64,000 bases of DNA from an uncultured Eubacteriales bacterium (GTDB taxonomy: Bacteria; Bacillota; Clostridia; Oscillospirales; Acutalibacteraceae): positions 32,856 to 96,855 of the forward strand of contig CAOUJG010000003.1 of assembly GCA_948537335.1 (NCBI GenBank). The letters are read 5' to 3'. The notes under the pieces were generated by a model. The model had not been told where the DNA came from, did no database searches, and saw only the letters and a program-made list of their open reading frames with translations. Shown here piece by piece: positions 37,083-46,072 of this stretch; position 1 is the stretch's first letter; every line of letters begins with the position of its first letter. The position numbers and the translations under genes were made by a program.

Positions 37083-39086
37083 TTGAAGCAAATTTTTTCT
37101 AAGCTAATGGGCTTTTTTCATGCGGGCAGGGTGCGGAGTTTTTCGCGTTATGAGGAGATTTTTAGCACCACAGAAAACAAGGTGAATACTCAAAATACAG
37201 ACCCTCTTAAAGTTACCGATGAGACTTTTTCTCCGAATTCTCTTAGGGTTAAGTCGTTTTTGGAGGATGACTTTTGCAGTAAGACGCGGAATTCAGAGTT
37301 TTTGTTGGACGAAGCTTTTGACGCTTACCCTGAATATAGCGCGGAAAACCCCGTTGAGTCCGCCAAAGCTATAAAAAATAAGTTGAAAAAAGAAATTAAA
37401 GGCCTAAAGATCAAGTTCTGCGCGATATTTGCCATCTTCGTTTTGTCACTTGCCGCGGACAGTGTGCTCTTTAACTTTCTTAACTCTTTGTCTGCCCCTA
37501 TCGACGTGAATTATTCTGCCGCGTACCTAATTACCTCCAACGTACTGCTAATTTTGAGCTGCATTATTGGCTTTAGCTTTATCAGGTCGGCCTTTAACCA
37601 CATTTCGTACTTCGTTTTTGCCGCGGATACCGCGATATTCCTGCCTTTGATTATAACTTTTCTGCACTGCTACGCCTGTTTGCTGTTTCATCTTCGGTAC
37701 AGCGCCCATAGCGCCTTTTGCCCCCGCACTTACGTGAGTTTGCTGCTTTTTAATTTTTTGCTTGTGATTTTAAATTCTTTGACTGCCAAAAAGCGGATGC
37801 TCAACAACTTTAAGCTTGTTGCGGCCTCAAAGCAAAAATATAACGTCGATATGTACTCCTTGGGCGACGTTGTGCCCTCGGTTACTTCGCACACTCCCAT
37901 TCTGACGCCCTATACGCACAAAACTAATTTCTTGACGAATTTCATTAAGAATTCTTGTTGCGAAAGTTTTACCGAGTCCATGGTTGCTAAGGTTATCCCC
38001 GCAAGCCTCATTTTTGCTTGCGTTTGCGGCGTTGTTAGCTTAGTCGGCACAGTATTTCACCACTTTTCTAACATGAGCATCATTGGCGCGCTCGCCTGCT
38101 TTGACGTTGTTCTGCTCCTTTGCATGCCATTTGCGCTGCCATTTACGATTAATTTTGTTGTATCCTCTTTGTGCCGGCGCGCGCTTAAGTTTCGGGCCAT
38201 GGTTGTGGGCGAAAACGCGATCAAAAAATTCGCCAAAACCGAAAGCATTGTTCTAAACGACGCGGACCTTTACCCGCCCAATAATATCGTGCTTCGCGGG
38301 ATCAAAACATTTAACGGTCAGCGTGTAGATGAGGCTATCCTTGCAGCGGCTTCTGTTATATGTCGGTTGAATGCACCTATCAGTCAGGTTTTTGACAAAA
38401 TTATTATGGGCAAAAGGGCCATTTTAACAAAGGTTTCGGACATTACTTATAGGGAGAATAAAGGAATCATCGGCTGGGTCAACGGTAAGCGGATTTTGGT
38501 CGGAAATCGAGAGCTTTTAAAGGATTTTAAAATTGACCCTCCAAGCCGCGATTACGAGAAAAAGTACCGGGTTCCAGGCTGCGAATTAACTTATTTCGCC
38601 ATTGGGCAAAATTTGGTGGCGATGTTTGTCTTGGAGTATACGCCTTCTAAGAGCCTGTCGGGTGCTTTGCTGGCCTGCGCTCGGAGCAATATAAAGGTTT
38701 TTGTTAAGACCGTTGATTGCAACTTGACTCTTTCAAAAATTGCTTCGGACTTCAGCGTGAATGAGAAGTTCTTGACGCTGCTTTCCTATGATGATTCGCA
38801 GAAAATTAACACTCTGTGTGATAAAATTGAAGATAGCTCAAACGCCTTTGCTGCGACATTTGGCTCGTGCGCTTCCTTCGTTAAGCTCATTTTGGCGTGT
38901 TGTTTCGCAAAGAGCAATATTGCTTTGGTCACCACTATTCAGGTGTTTCAACTGATTTTTAATGTTTTTTTGGTCTGCGCACTAAATTTCGATATTAGCA
39001 AAATCAGCATTTTCGCGCTCATTTTGTACTCTGCCTTGTGGTTTGTTTTTTCTGTTTTGGCCTCTAGGATGAGAAATTTTAAGTAA
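37083..39086 (+). CDS. P-type ATPase-like membrane protein lacking catalytic motifs
   Basis: 667 residues. About 100 hydrophilic residues, then paired hydrophobic segments at about 110-240 and 285-365, a cytoplasmic region (about 365-585), and two final helices. The layout and remnants (GENAIKKFAK; GKRILVGNRELL) resemble a heavy-metal P-type ATPase. However, the phosphorylation motif DKTGT is replaced by N392-D-A-D-L, TGDN by a VKTVDCN segment, the hinge GDGxND and the SEHP motif are absent, and there is no CPx motif. It is therefore probably a non-pumping pseudo-enzyme. TTG 37083 follows AGGGGTGA. It lies between rlmB (41 bases) and the LCP gene (27 bases). Confidence 0.65.
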   Translation: MKQIFSKLMGFFHAGRVRSFSRYEEIFSTTENKVNTQNTDPLKVTDETFSPNSLRVKSFLEDDFCSKTRNSEFLLDEAFDAYPEYSAENPVESAKAIKNKLKKEIKGLKIKFCAIFAIFVLSLAADSVLFNFLNSLSAPIDVNYSAAYLITSNVLLILSCIIGFSFIRSAFNHISYFVFAADTAIFLPLIITFLHCYACLLFHLRYSAHSAFCPRTYVSLLLFNFLLVILNSLTAKKRMLNNFKLVAASKQKYNVDMYSLGDVVPSVTSHTPILTPYTHKTNFLTNFIKNSCCESFTESMVAKVIPASLIFACVCGVVSLVGTVFHHFSNMSIIGALACFDVVLLLCMPFALPFTINFVVSSLCRRALKFRAMVVGENAIKKFAKTESIVLNDADLYPPNNIVLRGIKTFNGQRVDEAILAAASVICRLNAPISQVFDKIIMGKRAILTKVSDITYRENKGIIGWVNGKRILVGNRELLKDFKIDPPSRDYEKKYRVPGCELTYFAIGQNLVAMFVLEYTPSKSLSGALLACARSNIKVFVKTVDCNLTLSKIASDFSVNEKFLTLLSYDDSQKINTLCDKIEDSSNAFAATFGSCASFVKLILACCFAKSNIALVTTIQVFQLIFNVFLVCALNFDISKISIFALILYSALWFVFSVLASRMRNFK

Positions 39087-39113
39087 ATTTTAAAAAGTTT
39101 AAGGAGAAATTTT

Positions 39114-40643
39114 ATGTCGCCTAAAAATAAGAATTCTGATTATAACGATAATTTTGAGGGTTTTGGTAGCGATGGCCGCGATATTTACAGCAGTTCTAAG
39201 GGGCCTCATTCTGGGATGCCCCGGCGTTCTGTTAATTCTAAAAAACTGCGAAAAAGGAAAATTATTTTTGCCTGCGCGATTATTCTTTCTGCCGTTGTGG
39301 GGCTTATTGGCGGCGCGATGATTTATACTTACAGGATGCTGGATTCGTTCAATTATCAGCCCATTCAAGACGGCGGAACCGAATACGTTGCGGGTTCTGC
39401 TTGCGACCCGATGATCTTGAACGTTGCTCTTTTTGGTGTGGACCGGCACGAGGAGTCGGATGTTCATAGCCGAAGCGACTCTATTCTAATTTTGTCGCTC
39501 GATAGCCGTCACAAAAAGATTAAGCTGACGTCGTTGATGCGTGACCTTTGGGTGCATATTCCGGGCTACAAAGACAACCGGATTAACGCCGCTATTGCGC
39601 TTGGTGGCGAGAGTTTTGCAATTAAAACCATTGAACAGAATTTTGGGATAAAGATTGATCGCTTTTGCACGGTCGATTTTGAGGGCTTTAGGGACATTAT
39701 CGATATCATCGGCGGCCTGGATATGGAGATTACCGCCAAGGAGGCGCATCACATAAACCGACTTCTCTTGGAGCTGGACAGCGCCTTTATCCAAGGTGGC
39801 ATCAAGCCGTTTAAGTCGCCTTTGCTTAAAGAAGTCGACGGGATGCATCATTTGAACGGCGCTCAGTCCTTGCAATATGCTAGAAGTCGCAAGGTGCCTA
39901 CTGCCGAGGGGCTTCACGACGACTACGCTAGAACTTTCCGGCAGCGTCGCGTTATCTCTTTGCTGATTAACAAGTTTAAATCTAGCAGCTTGCCGCAGAT
40001 TTTGGCAGTTATCGAGAAGGCGGGCCCCTACGTTAGGACGAATCTGAAGAAAAGCGAAATTATAACTCTGGGCAAAAACGCGCTAAAATACTTGCAGTAC
40101 GAGTTCGTTGAGTTCCGCATTCCTCAAGACGGCAACTTTAGCGGCCAGAACATAAATGGCGCCGCTGTGCTGGTTATAGACGATCTAAACAAAGCCCGCT
40201 ACGAATTGGCCAAGTTCATCTACGAGGATTCTGTCAAAGAAAGCTCATACATCAAGACGAGAGTTCGCACTCCCGCGGCTCAGCAGAACGCGCAGCCTTC
40301 CGCACAGACTACGGCTGCTAACAGCTCAAGCAATTCAAGCTCTGCTCAACCTACAGCAGCCAGCGGTGTAAGCAGCACAGCCTCTACACAACACACAAAC
40401 ACCAATAGGGCAAGCAGCACAAGTTCTACTCAGCCCACGGCCGCCAACAGAACAAGCAACACAAGCTCTACACAACACACAAACACCAATAGGGCAGGCA
40501 ATTCAGCCTCTGCTCAACCCACAGCCACTAGCCGGACAAGCAACACCAATGCCACACAACGCACTACGGCTAATTCTGCTGCCAGTAACCATCCTGCAAC
40601 TGCGGCACCCAATCGGTCTAGGCCTAGGCGCACCGCAGGGTAA
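39114..40643 (+). CDS. LytR-CpsA-Psr (LCP) family cell-wall glycopolymer ligase
   Basis: 509 residues. A type II membrane protein with one helix at about 50-72. The LCP domain (about 100-350) has LFGVDRHEE, SRSDSILILSLD, SLMRDLWVHIPG, NRINAAIALGG and LNGAQSLQYARSR. It transfers undecaprenyl-linked polymers to peptidoglycan. The last about 115 residues are a Ser/Thr/Ala/Gln/Asn-rich tail with a 28-residue periodicity. A stretch of about 30 bases beginning at 40382 recurs 84 bases later. The ATG follows AAGGAG. Confidence 0.9.
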   Translation: MSPKNKNSDYNDNFEGFGSDGRDIYSSSKGPHSGMPRRSVNSKKLRKRKIIFACAIILSAVVGLIGGAMIYTYRMLDSFNYQPIQDGGTEYVAGSACDPMILNVALFGVDRHEESDVHSRSDSILILSLDSRHKKIKLTSLMRDLWVHIPGYKDNRINAAIALGGESFAIKTIEQNFGIKIDRFCTVDFEGFRDIIDIIGGLDMEITAKEAHHINRLLLELDSAFIQGGIKPFKSPLLKEVDGMHHLNGAQSLQYARSRKVPTAEGLHDDYARTFRQRRVISLLINKFKSSSLPQILAVIEKAGPYVRTNLKKSEIITLGKNALKYLQYEFVEFRIPQDGNFSGQNINGAAVLVIDDLNKARYELAKFIYEDSVKESSYIKTRVRTPAAQQNAQPSAQTTAANSSSNSSSAQPTAASGVSSTASTQHTNTNRASSTSSTQPTAANRTSNTSSTQHTNTNRAGNSASAQPTATSRTSNTNATQRTTANSAASNHPATAAPNRSRPRRTAG

Positions 40644-40675
40644 GTTCTTTTGACCTCGTTTGTTATGGTGGTTAA

Positions 40676-40704
40676 TTGACTTTTTTTCGGCGCGAGAATA
40701 TAAT
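40676..40704 (+). promoter_or_regulatory. Promoter of alaS-hinT-comEC-holA
   Basis: TTGACT (40676-40681), 17 bases, TATAAT (40699-40704). The leader to GTG 40776 is only about 65 bases, too short for a T-box. It contains a small imperfect hairpin near 40706-40729. Confidence 0.8.
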
Positions 40705-40775
40705 TAAACCGTAGCAAAAATCTAGGTTTGTCGCCTTTTATTTTATTTGATATTTTTATTGGATGTGAGTGAAAC

Positions 40776-43409
40776 GTGAAGTGGACGGGTCTTAATGAGT
40801 TGCGCGAGATGTTTACGTCTTTTTTTGAGTCGAAGGAGCACCTTAAGTTGGAGAGCTTCTCCTTGGTTCCTCAAAATGACAACAGTTTGCTGCTTATAAA
40901 CTCCGGTATGGCGCCGATGAAGAAGTATTTTACCGGCGAGGTTACTCCGCCTTGCAAGCGAGTTACGACGTGCCAAAAGTGCATCCGCACGCCCGACATT
41001 GAGCGTGTTGGGATTACTGCGCGGCACGGCACTTTTTTTGAGATGCTGGGCAACTTTTCTTTTGGAGACTACTTTAAACCCGAGGCGACGGCCTGGGCTT
41101 GGGAGTTTTGCACCAAGGTTTTGGAGCTGCCCGTCGATAGGATCTGGGTTTCTATTTATGAGGAGGACGACGAGGCCTTTGAAATCTGGACGAAAAACGT
41201 TGGCGTGGCGCCGGATCATATTGTCCGTTTAGGTAAGGCGGATAATTTTTGGGAACACGGCGCCGGTCCCTGTGGACCTTGCTCGGAGCTTTATTTCGAT
41301 CGCGGCGAAGCCTATGGTTGCGGCTCTCCAGACTGCAAGGTTGGCTGCGACTGCGATCGGTACATTGAATTTTGGAACTTGGTGTTTACTCAGTTTGAGA
41401 ACGACGGGAACAACAACTATTCTCGCCTGGATCATCCCAATATCGACACTGGGATGGGCTTGGAGCGCTTGGCTTGCATTATGCAGGGCGTGGACAACCT
41501 GTTTCTCGTTGACAGCGTACAAAATATTATGCAGCATGTTTGCAGAATATCTGGCGTTAAGTACGGCGACGATGCCAAAAGTGATGTTTCTTTGCGGGTT
41601 ATCACCGATCATATTCGAAGCGTTACCTTTCTAATCGGCGACGGCGTTATGCCTTCTAATGAGGGCCGTGGCTACGTTTTGCGTCGGCTTTTGCGTCGCG
41701 CTGCCCGGCATGGCCGGATTCTTGGCATTCGTGGAACTTTTTTGTCGGACTTATGCGAAACTGTGATTAAGGAAAATCAGCAAGCTTACCCTGAACTCGC
41801 GCAGAAACAGAGCTTTATCAAAAAGATGATACAGGTTGAGGAAGAAAATTTCGCTAAAACAATTGATCAGGGCTTGGAACTTTTAAATGACATGATCGCA
41901 AAAGCTGATGATTCCGTGCTTTCTGGCGAAGCTGCTTTTAAGCTAAACGACACTTTTGGCTTTCCTATTGACTTGACGAAAGAAATCTTGGCGGAACGCG
42001 GCATGACTGTTGACGAAGTTTGCTTTAATGAGTTGCTTCTTGAGCAAAAAAATAAGGCTCGTAAGGCTCGATCTAGCGCAGAAACACAGGCTTGGGCCAA
42101 CGAAAGCTTGAACTTTGCCGGCATTGCGCCAACTAAGTTTGTTGGGTACGATGCTTTAAACACTCGGCCTACCATTTTAAAGATAATAAAAGGCGGCGAA
42201 TTTGCGGCCTCTGCCGATAATGGCGACGAGGTTGAGATAGTTTTAGATGAGACACCCTTTTATGCGCAAGGTGGCGGCCAGGTTGGAGACTCTGGCGTGC
42301 TGACGCTTGGCGACGCTAGGTCTACCATCATTGATACGGTCAAAAACTCCGCTGAAATTTACTTTCATCGCGCTAAAATTTTGCAAGGGATCCTTCACGT
42401 TGGCGATAAAATCGATGCTTGTGTTGATGTCGCTAAGCGAGAAAAAATCAGGCGAAACCACACTGCAGCGCACCTTTTGCAGGCCGCTTTGAGGAAGGTT
42501 CTGGGCACACACGTTGAGCAAGCTGGCCAGCTCGTTGACGAAAACCGATTGCGCTTTGATTTTACGCACTTTTCTGCTTTGACTTCTTCCGAATTGCAAC
42601 AAATCGAAACGCTTATAAACGACGAAATTTTGCGCTCGGATGAGGTCGTAGCTCGAGAAATGCCCATTGCGGAGGCCAAAAAAATGGGTGCAATGGCTTT
42701 GTTTGGCGAAAAATATGGAAGCGTTGTTCGTGTCGTTAAAATTGGCGACTTTTCGCTGGAGCTTTGCGGCGGAACGCACGTTAATAACACGGCTCAGGTG
42801 GGACTGTTTAAGATTCTCTCCGAAAGCTCGGTGGCTTCTGGCGTCCGGCGCATAGAGGCGGTAACCTCTGTGGGCGTTTTGCGCCTTTTACACGATAAAG
42901 CAACCCTCTTGGACGAATGTCAGCAGGTTTTGAAGGTGAATCAACAGGCTGAACTCGCGTCAGAATGCGCTCATTTGGTGGAGGAACTTAAAAATAAGGA
43001 TAAAACCATTTCCAAGCTGACTTCGGAATTAGCCTCGTTTAAGGTGAATAATCTGCTCGGCTGCGTTAGAGATATTTGCGGGCTCAAAGTCATTGTGTCC
43101 CGGCTTGATAACATGGAAATTGGCGAGTTAAAGCTCATTTGCGATGATTTAAAGTCTAAATTTGTGAACACGGTGGTTGTTTTGGCTAGTGTTGGCACAG
43201 AAAAGTCCAACATTATTGCGGGTGTTGGCAAAACTGCTATAGAAAACGGTATTAATGCGGGAGTTTTGGTTAAAGAGATTGCTCAACTGACCGGTGGAAA
43301 TGGCGGCGGGCGCAAAGAGATGGCCATGGCGGGCATCAAGGATGTTTCTAAAATCGATGCGGCTTTGGGTTCGGCTTATGATTTAATTAGTGACATGTTG
43401 AAAAAATGA
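40776..43409 (+). CDS. alaS: Alanyl-tRNA synthetase
   Basis: 877 residues, full length. Class II catalytic core (SFFESKEH, NSGMAPMKKYF, TCQKCIRT, GAGPCGPCSELYFD), a tRNA recognition region, the editing domain with HTAAH and the CGGTH zinc motif, and the C-terminal DHHA1-like domain (GGNGGGRKEMAMAG). Start is GTG 40776. First gene of a plus-strand operon with hinT. Confidence 0.97.
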   Translation: MKWTGLNELREMFTSFFESKEHLKLESFSLVPQNDNSLLLINSGMAPMKKYFTGEVTPPCKRVTTCQKCIRTPDIERVGITARHGTFFEMLGNFSFGDYFKPEATAWAWEFCTKVLELPVDRIWVSIYEEDDEAFEIWTKNVGVAPDHIVRLGKADNFWEHGAGPCGPCSELYFDRGEAYGCGSPDCKVGCDCDRYIEFWNLVFTQFENDGNNNYSRLDHPNIDTGMGLERLACIMQGVDNLFLVDSVQNIMQHVCRISGVKYGDDAKSDVSLRVITDHIRSVTFLIGDGVMPSNEGRGYVLRRLLRRAARHGRILGIRGTFLSDLCETVIKENQQAYPELAQKQSFIKKMIQVEEENFAKTIDQGLELLNDMIAKADDSVLSGEAAFKLNDTFGFPIDLTKEILAERGMTVDEVCFNELLLEQKNKARKARSSAETQAWANESLNFAGIAPTKFVGYDALNTRPTILKIIKGGEFAASADNGDEVEIVLDETPFYAQGGGQVGDSGVLTLGDARSTIIDTVKNSAEIYFHRAKILQGILHVGDKIDACVDVAKREKIRRNHTAAHLLQAALRKVLGTHVEQAGQLVDENRLRFDFTHFSALTSSELQQIETLINDEILRSDEVVAREMPIAEAKKMGAMALFGEKYGSVVRVVKIGDFSLELCGGTHVNNTAQVGLFKILSESSVASGVRRIEAVTSVGVLRLLHDKATLLDECQQVLKVNQQAELASECAHLVEELKNKDKTISKLTSELASFKVNNLLGCVRDICGLKVIVSRLDNMEIGELKLICDDLKSKFVNTVVVLASVGTEKSNIIAGVGKTAIENGINAGVLVKEIAQLTGGNGGGRKEMAMAGIKDVSKIDAALGSAYDLISDMLKK

Positions 43410-43454
43410 TGTAACAATACGGTTTGTGACCGTTTAATTTGGAGGTTTTGTGCT

Positions 43455-43793
43455 ATGAATTGTGTTTTTTGCAAAATTGCGAGCAATGAGATCCCAAGCA
43501 AAAAGGTTTACGAGGACGATCAGATCGTTGCTTTTAACGATCTTGACCCTCAGGCACCCGTTCATGTGCTGATTATTCCTAAAAAGCATATTCAAAGTGC
43601 TGATCAGATCGCCGATGACGATACGAATATTATCGGGAAAATCTTTATGGTGGCTTCTAAAATCGCTAAAGAAATGGGACTAAAGAAGGGCTACCGAATT
43701 GTAAATAATTGTGGCGAAGATGGCGGTCAGACCGTGCCTCACCTGCATTTTCATTTGATGGGCGGCAGAAAAATGAATTGGCCGGCGGGTTAA
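43455..43793 (+). CDS. hinT: HIT-family nucleotide-binding protein
   Basis: 112 residues. A purine nucleoside phosphoramidase of the HINT branch. The N-terminus CVFCKIASNEIPS, a central DQAPVH-like segment (DPQAPVHVLIIPKKH) and the catalytic triad motif HLHFHLMGG are present. GGAGG lies about 11 bases before the ATG. Follows alaS after 45 bases. Confidence 0.94.
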   Translation: MNCVFCKIASNEIPSKKVYEDDQIVAFNDLDPQAPVHVLIIPKKHIQSADQIADDDTNIIGKIFMVASKIAKEMGLKKGYRIVNNCGEDGGQTVPHLHFHLMGGRKMNWPAG

Positions 43794-43827
43794 AAACCCC
43801 GATGTGACTGCGAAAGGAGCTGCTTTC

Positions 43828-46071
43828 ATGAAGAGACCAATGGCGACCGTCGGGTTTGCGTATTTGGCGGCACTCGTTGCGGCCACCTATTTTGACGCCG
43901 AGTTTGCCAAAATCATGGCGATTGTTTTTTTCGTCTTATTTTTGGTTTCTTTAGCTATTGCGCCGCTTCGGCGGACAAAAGTTTTGCCAATCGCCCTTTT
44001 CACGGTTACTTTGGCCTTTGGCATGTATAGCGCCTTTACTTACGTCAAGGTTGCGCCCATTGAGCAGCTGGACGGACAGGATGTCTACGTCTCTGGCCGG
44101 ATTTGCGAGAGCCCATATAGCGCCTACAATCGGTACTATTACGTTCTGGAAACGGATAAAGTCGACTATGTCGATGCTCCTCAAAAAATAAAATTACGGA
44201 TGTCAATGTCTACGCCGTTGGATGTGGATTTGTACGACAAAGTTTCCGGCAAGGTGCATATGCTTTTGCCCACGGATAGCGGCGGATTCTCTTCCAAGTC
44301 CTATTACGCGGCCAAGGGGATACATATTTCTTCGTATCTTTATGAGTACGAGGGCTGCCAGCTGGAGGAGGACCCAAATAAACCGCTATATTACTACTTT
44401 TTGAAGGTTAAGCAGGCTCTTATTGAGGCTGTGCGGACAATTTTGCCCAAAGAGCACGCTTCTGTTGCAGTTGGAGTCTTGCTTGGCGACAAATATTTTA
44501 TGGACGACGACATAAAGTCTGACTTTAAGGAGATCGGCGTGTCGCATATTTTGGCGGTTTCTGGCTTGCACACGTCAGTCATCGCGGCTGTCGTCTTTAT
44601 GCTTTTAAGCGCCACCCGGCTCTCTAAACGCTTTGTATATTTGCTCACTTGCCTGGCTCTGCTTGCGTTTATGGCCATCACGGGCTTTTCGGCGTCGGTT
44701 TCTCGCGCAGGCATCATGCTCATCATGTTTTATCTTGGCAAATTCTTCTACGCAAAGTCCGATTCCCTCAACTCGCTGGGGTTTGCGACTCTTTTGCTTT
44801 CGGTCATTAACCCTTTCGCTGCCGGAGATACTGGCCTTTTGCTCTCTGTCTTCGCAACACTCGGGATCATCCTGTTTGAAGGGTATTTTGAAGAAAAAAT
44901 CAAGGCCCTGTTTGCGCGGGTAAATTGCAGCTCAAAGGTTACGGATAGCATCGCGGGGATGATCTCTGTCACGCTCTGCGCAACCATCGCTACGTTGCCC
45001 ATAACTATGCTGAGCTTTGGCAAAATCTCGCTTATCAGCGTTTTTTCGAATATTTTGATCGTCATGCCCACCATGCTGATGATGATCTTCACGCTGTTCG
45101 CTGCCATACTATATTTTGTGCCATTTCTTGAGTTCATCGTCAAGCCTTTGGCACTTTTTTCGGGGGTTTTGATAAATTACATCACTTTTTGTGCCGATTT
45201 ACTCGCAAAAATCCCGTTTGCGTCTGTTGCTACCCGCCAACCCATGATCCTGTTTTGGTTCGCTTCCTGCTGCGTTTTGTTCGCGTTGGCTTTGCTATTA
45301 TGCAAGGAATACCGGCTTTTAAAGCTGTCTGGCATTTTGTCGGTCATAATCCTGTTTGTTGGGATCCTTTCCTACCAGATTTTCGACCGAGACGTGACGC
45401 ATCTGGCCTTTTTGGACACCGGCGCAGGGTGTTCTGCGGTTATCTCAAAAAACGGTCGCGCTGCGGTTTTGGCTTGTGGCGGCGATTCTATCCACTCTTC
45501 TAGAGTGCAAAATTACTTGACCAACCTGAATGTCAAGAACCTCGATTATATACTGCTGAGCGACCTTCAAGACGCAACGGCAAGCTACGCGAATGACCTG
45601 ATAAAGAAGTTCCGTCCCTACTACGTTTTGATGCAAAATGACGGCGATGTTCTCAACAACAAGCTGGAGCATACCGTTTTTGAAAGTATGAACACCGTCC
45701 CTTTCAATGATACCGCCAAAATCGATCTTTGGGATAACGTGAAAATCACGGTCTTGAACATCGATGACCACGGCTATATTTACTTGTCGGTTAATGATGT
45801 TAATCTGCTGATTCTCCCGTCTGGCGGCGATGCTAAGCTTTTGGACGATAAATATAAATTCTGCGACATTTTGGCATATAGCGGGAACCTCGAGAACTCT
45901 AGCCTTGTTGCGAGTTCGTACGGGGTTATTTGCGCTAACGCAAATGCCGCTTCTGTCTTTGCGAACAATTTGGCCAAAGACCGCCGTTTGCCCCTTGCTA
46001 CCGCTGGCGACGGCGATATTGTTTTTGATTTTACGCATTCGAAAAATATTTCCATAAAGAGGATGGTATAA
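43828..46071 (+). CDS. comEC: ComEC/Rec2 competence-type DNA channel with degenerate beta-lactamase domain
   Basis: 747 residues. Two N-terminal helices, a DUF4131-like segment, then the competence domain with GVLLGDKYFM, GVSHILAVSGLHTSVIA, FSASVSRAGIM and about 10 helices. The C-terminal beta-lactamase-like domain (about 525-740) retains FLDTGAGCSAVI but has SDLQDATAS where active members have HxHxDH, so it probably lacks nuclease activity. ATG 43828 has AAAGGAG 8 bases upstream. No comEA is adjacent. Confidence 0.9.
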   Translation: MKRPMATVGFAYLAALVAATYFDAEFAKIMAIVFFVLFLVSLAIAPLRRTKVLPIALFTVTLAFGMYSAFTYVKVAPIEQLDGQDVYVSGRICESPYSAYNRYYYVLETDKVDYVDAPQKIKLRMSMSTPLDVDLYDKVSGKVHMLLPTDSGGFSSKSYYAAKGIHISSYLYEYEGCQLEEDPNKPLYYYFLKVKQALIEAVRTILPKEHASVAVGVLLGDKYFMDDDIKSDFKEIGVSHILAVSGLHTSVIAAVVFMLLSATRLSKRFVYLLTCLALLAFMAITGFSASVSRAGIMLIMFYLGKFFYAKSDSLNSLGFATLLLSVINPFAAGDTGLLLSVFATLGIILFEGYFEEKIKALFARVNCSSKVTDSIAGMISVTLCATIATLPITMLSFGKISLISVFSNILIVMPTMLMMIFTLFAAILYFVPFLEFIVKPLALFSGVLINYITFCADLLAKIPFASVATRQPMILFWFASCCVLFALALLLCKEYRLLKLSGILSVIILFVGILSYQIFDRDVTHLAFLDTGAGCSAVISKNGRAAVLACGGDSIHSSRVQNYLTNLNVKNLDYILLSDLQDATASYANDLIKKFRPYYVLMQNDGDVLNNKLEHTVFESMNTVPFNDTAKIDLWDNVKITVLNIDDHGYIYLSVNDVNLLILPSGGDAKLLDDKYKFCDILAYSGNLENSSLVASSYGVICANANAASVFANNLAKDRRLPLATAGDGDIVFDFTHSKNISIKRMV

Positions 46072-46072
46072 T

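Noticed and set aside
40705..40775. T-box or other riboswitch before alaS
   Set aside because: The leader is only about 65 bases and lacks T-box elements. Only a small weak hairpin is present.
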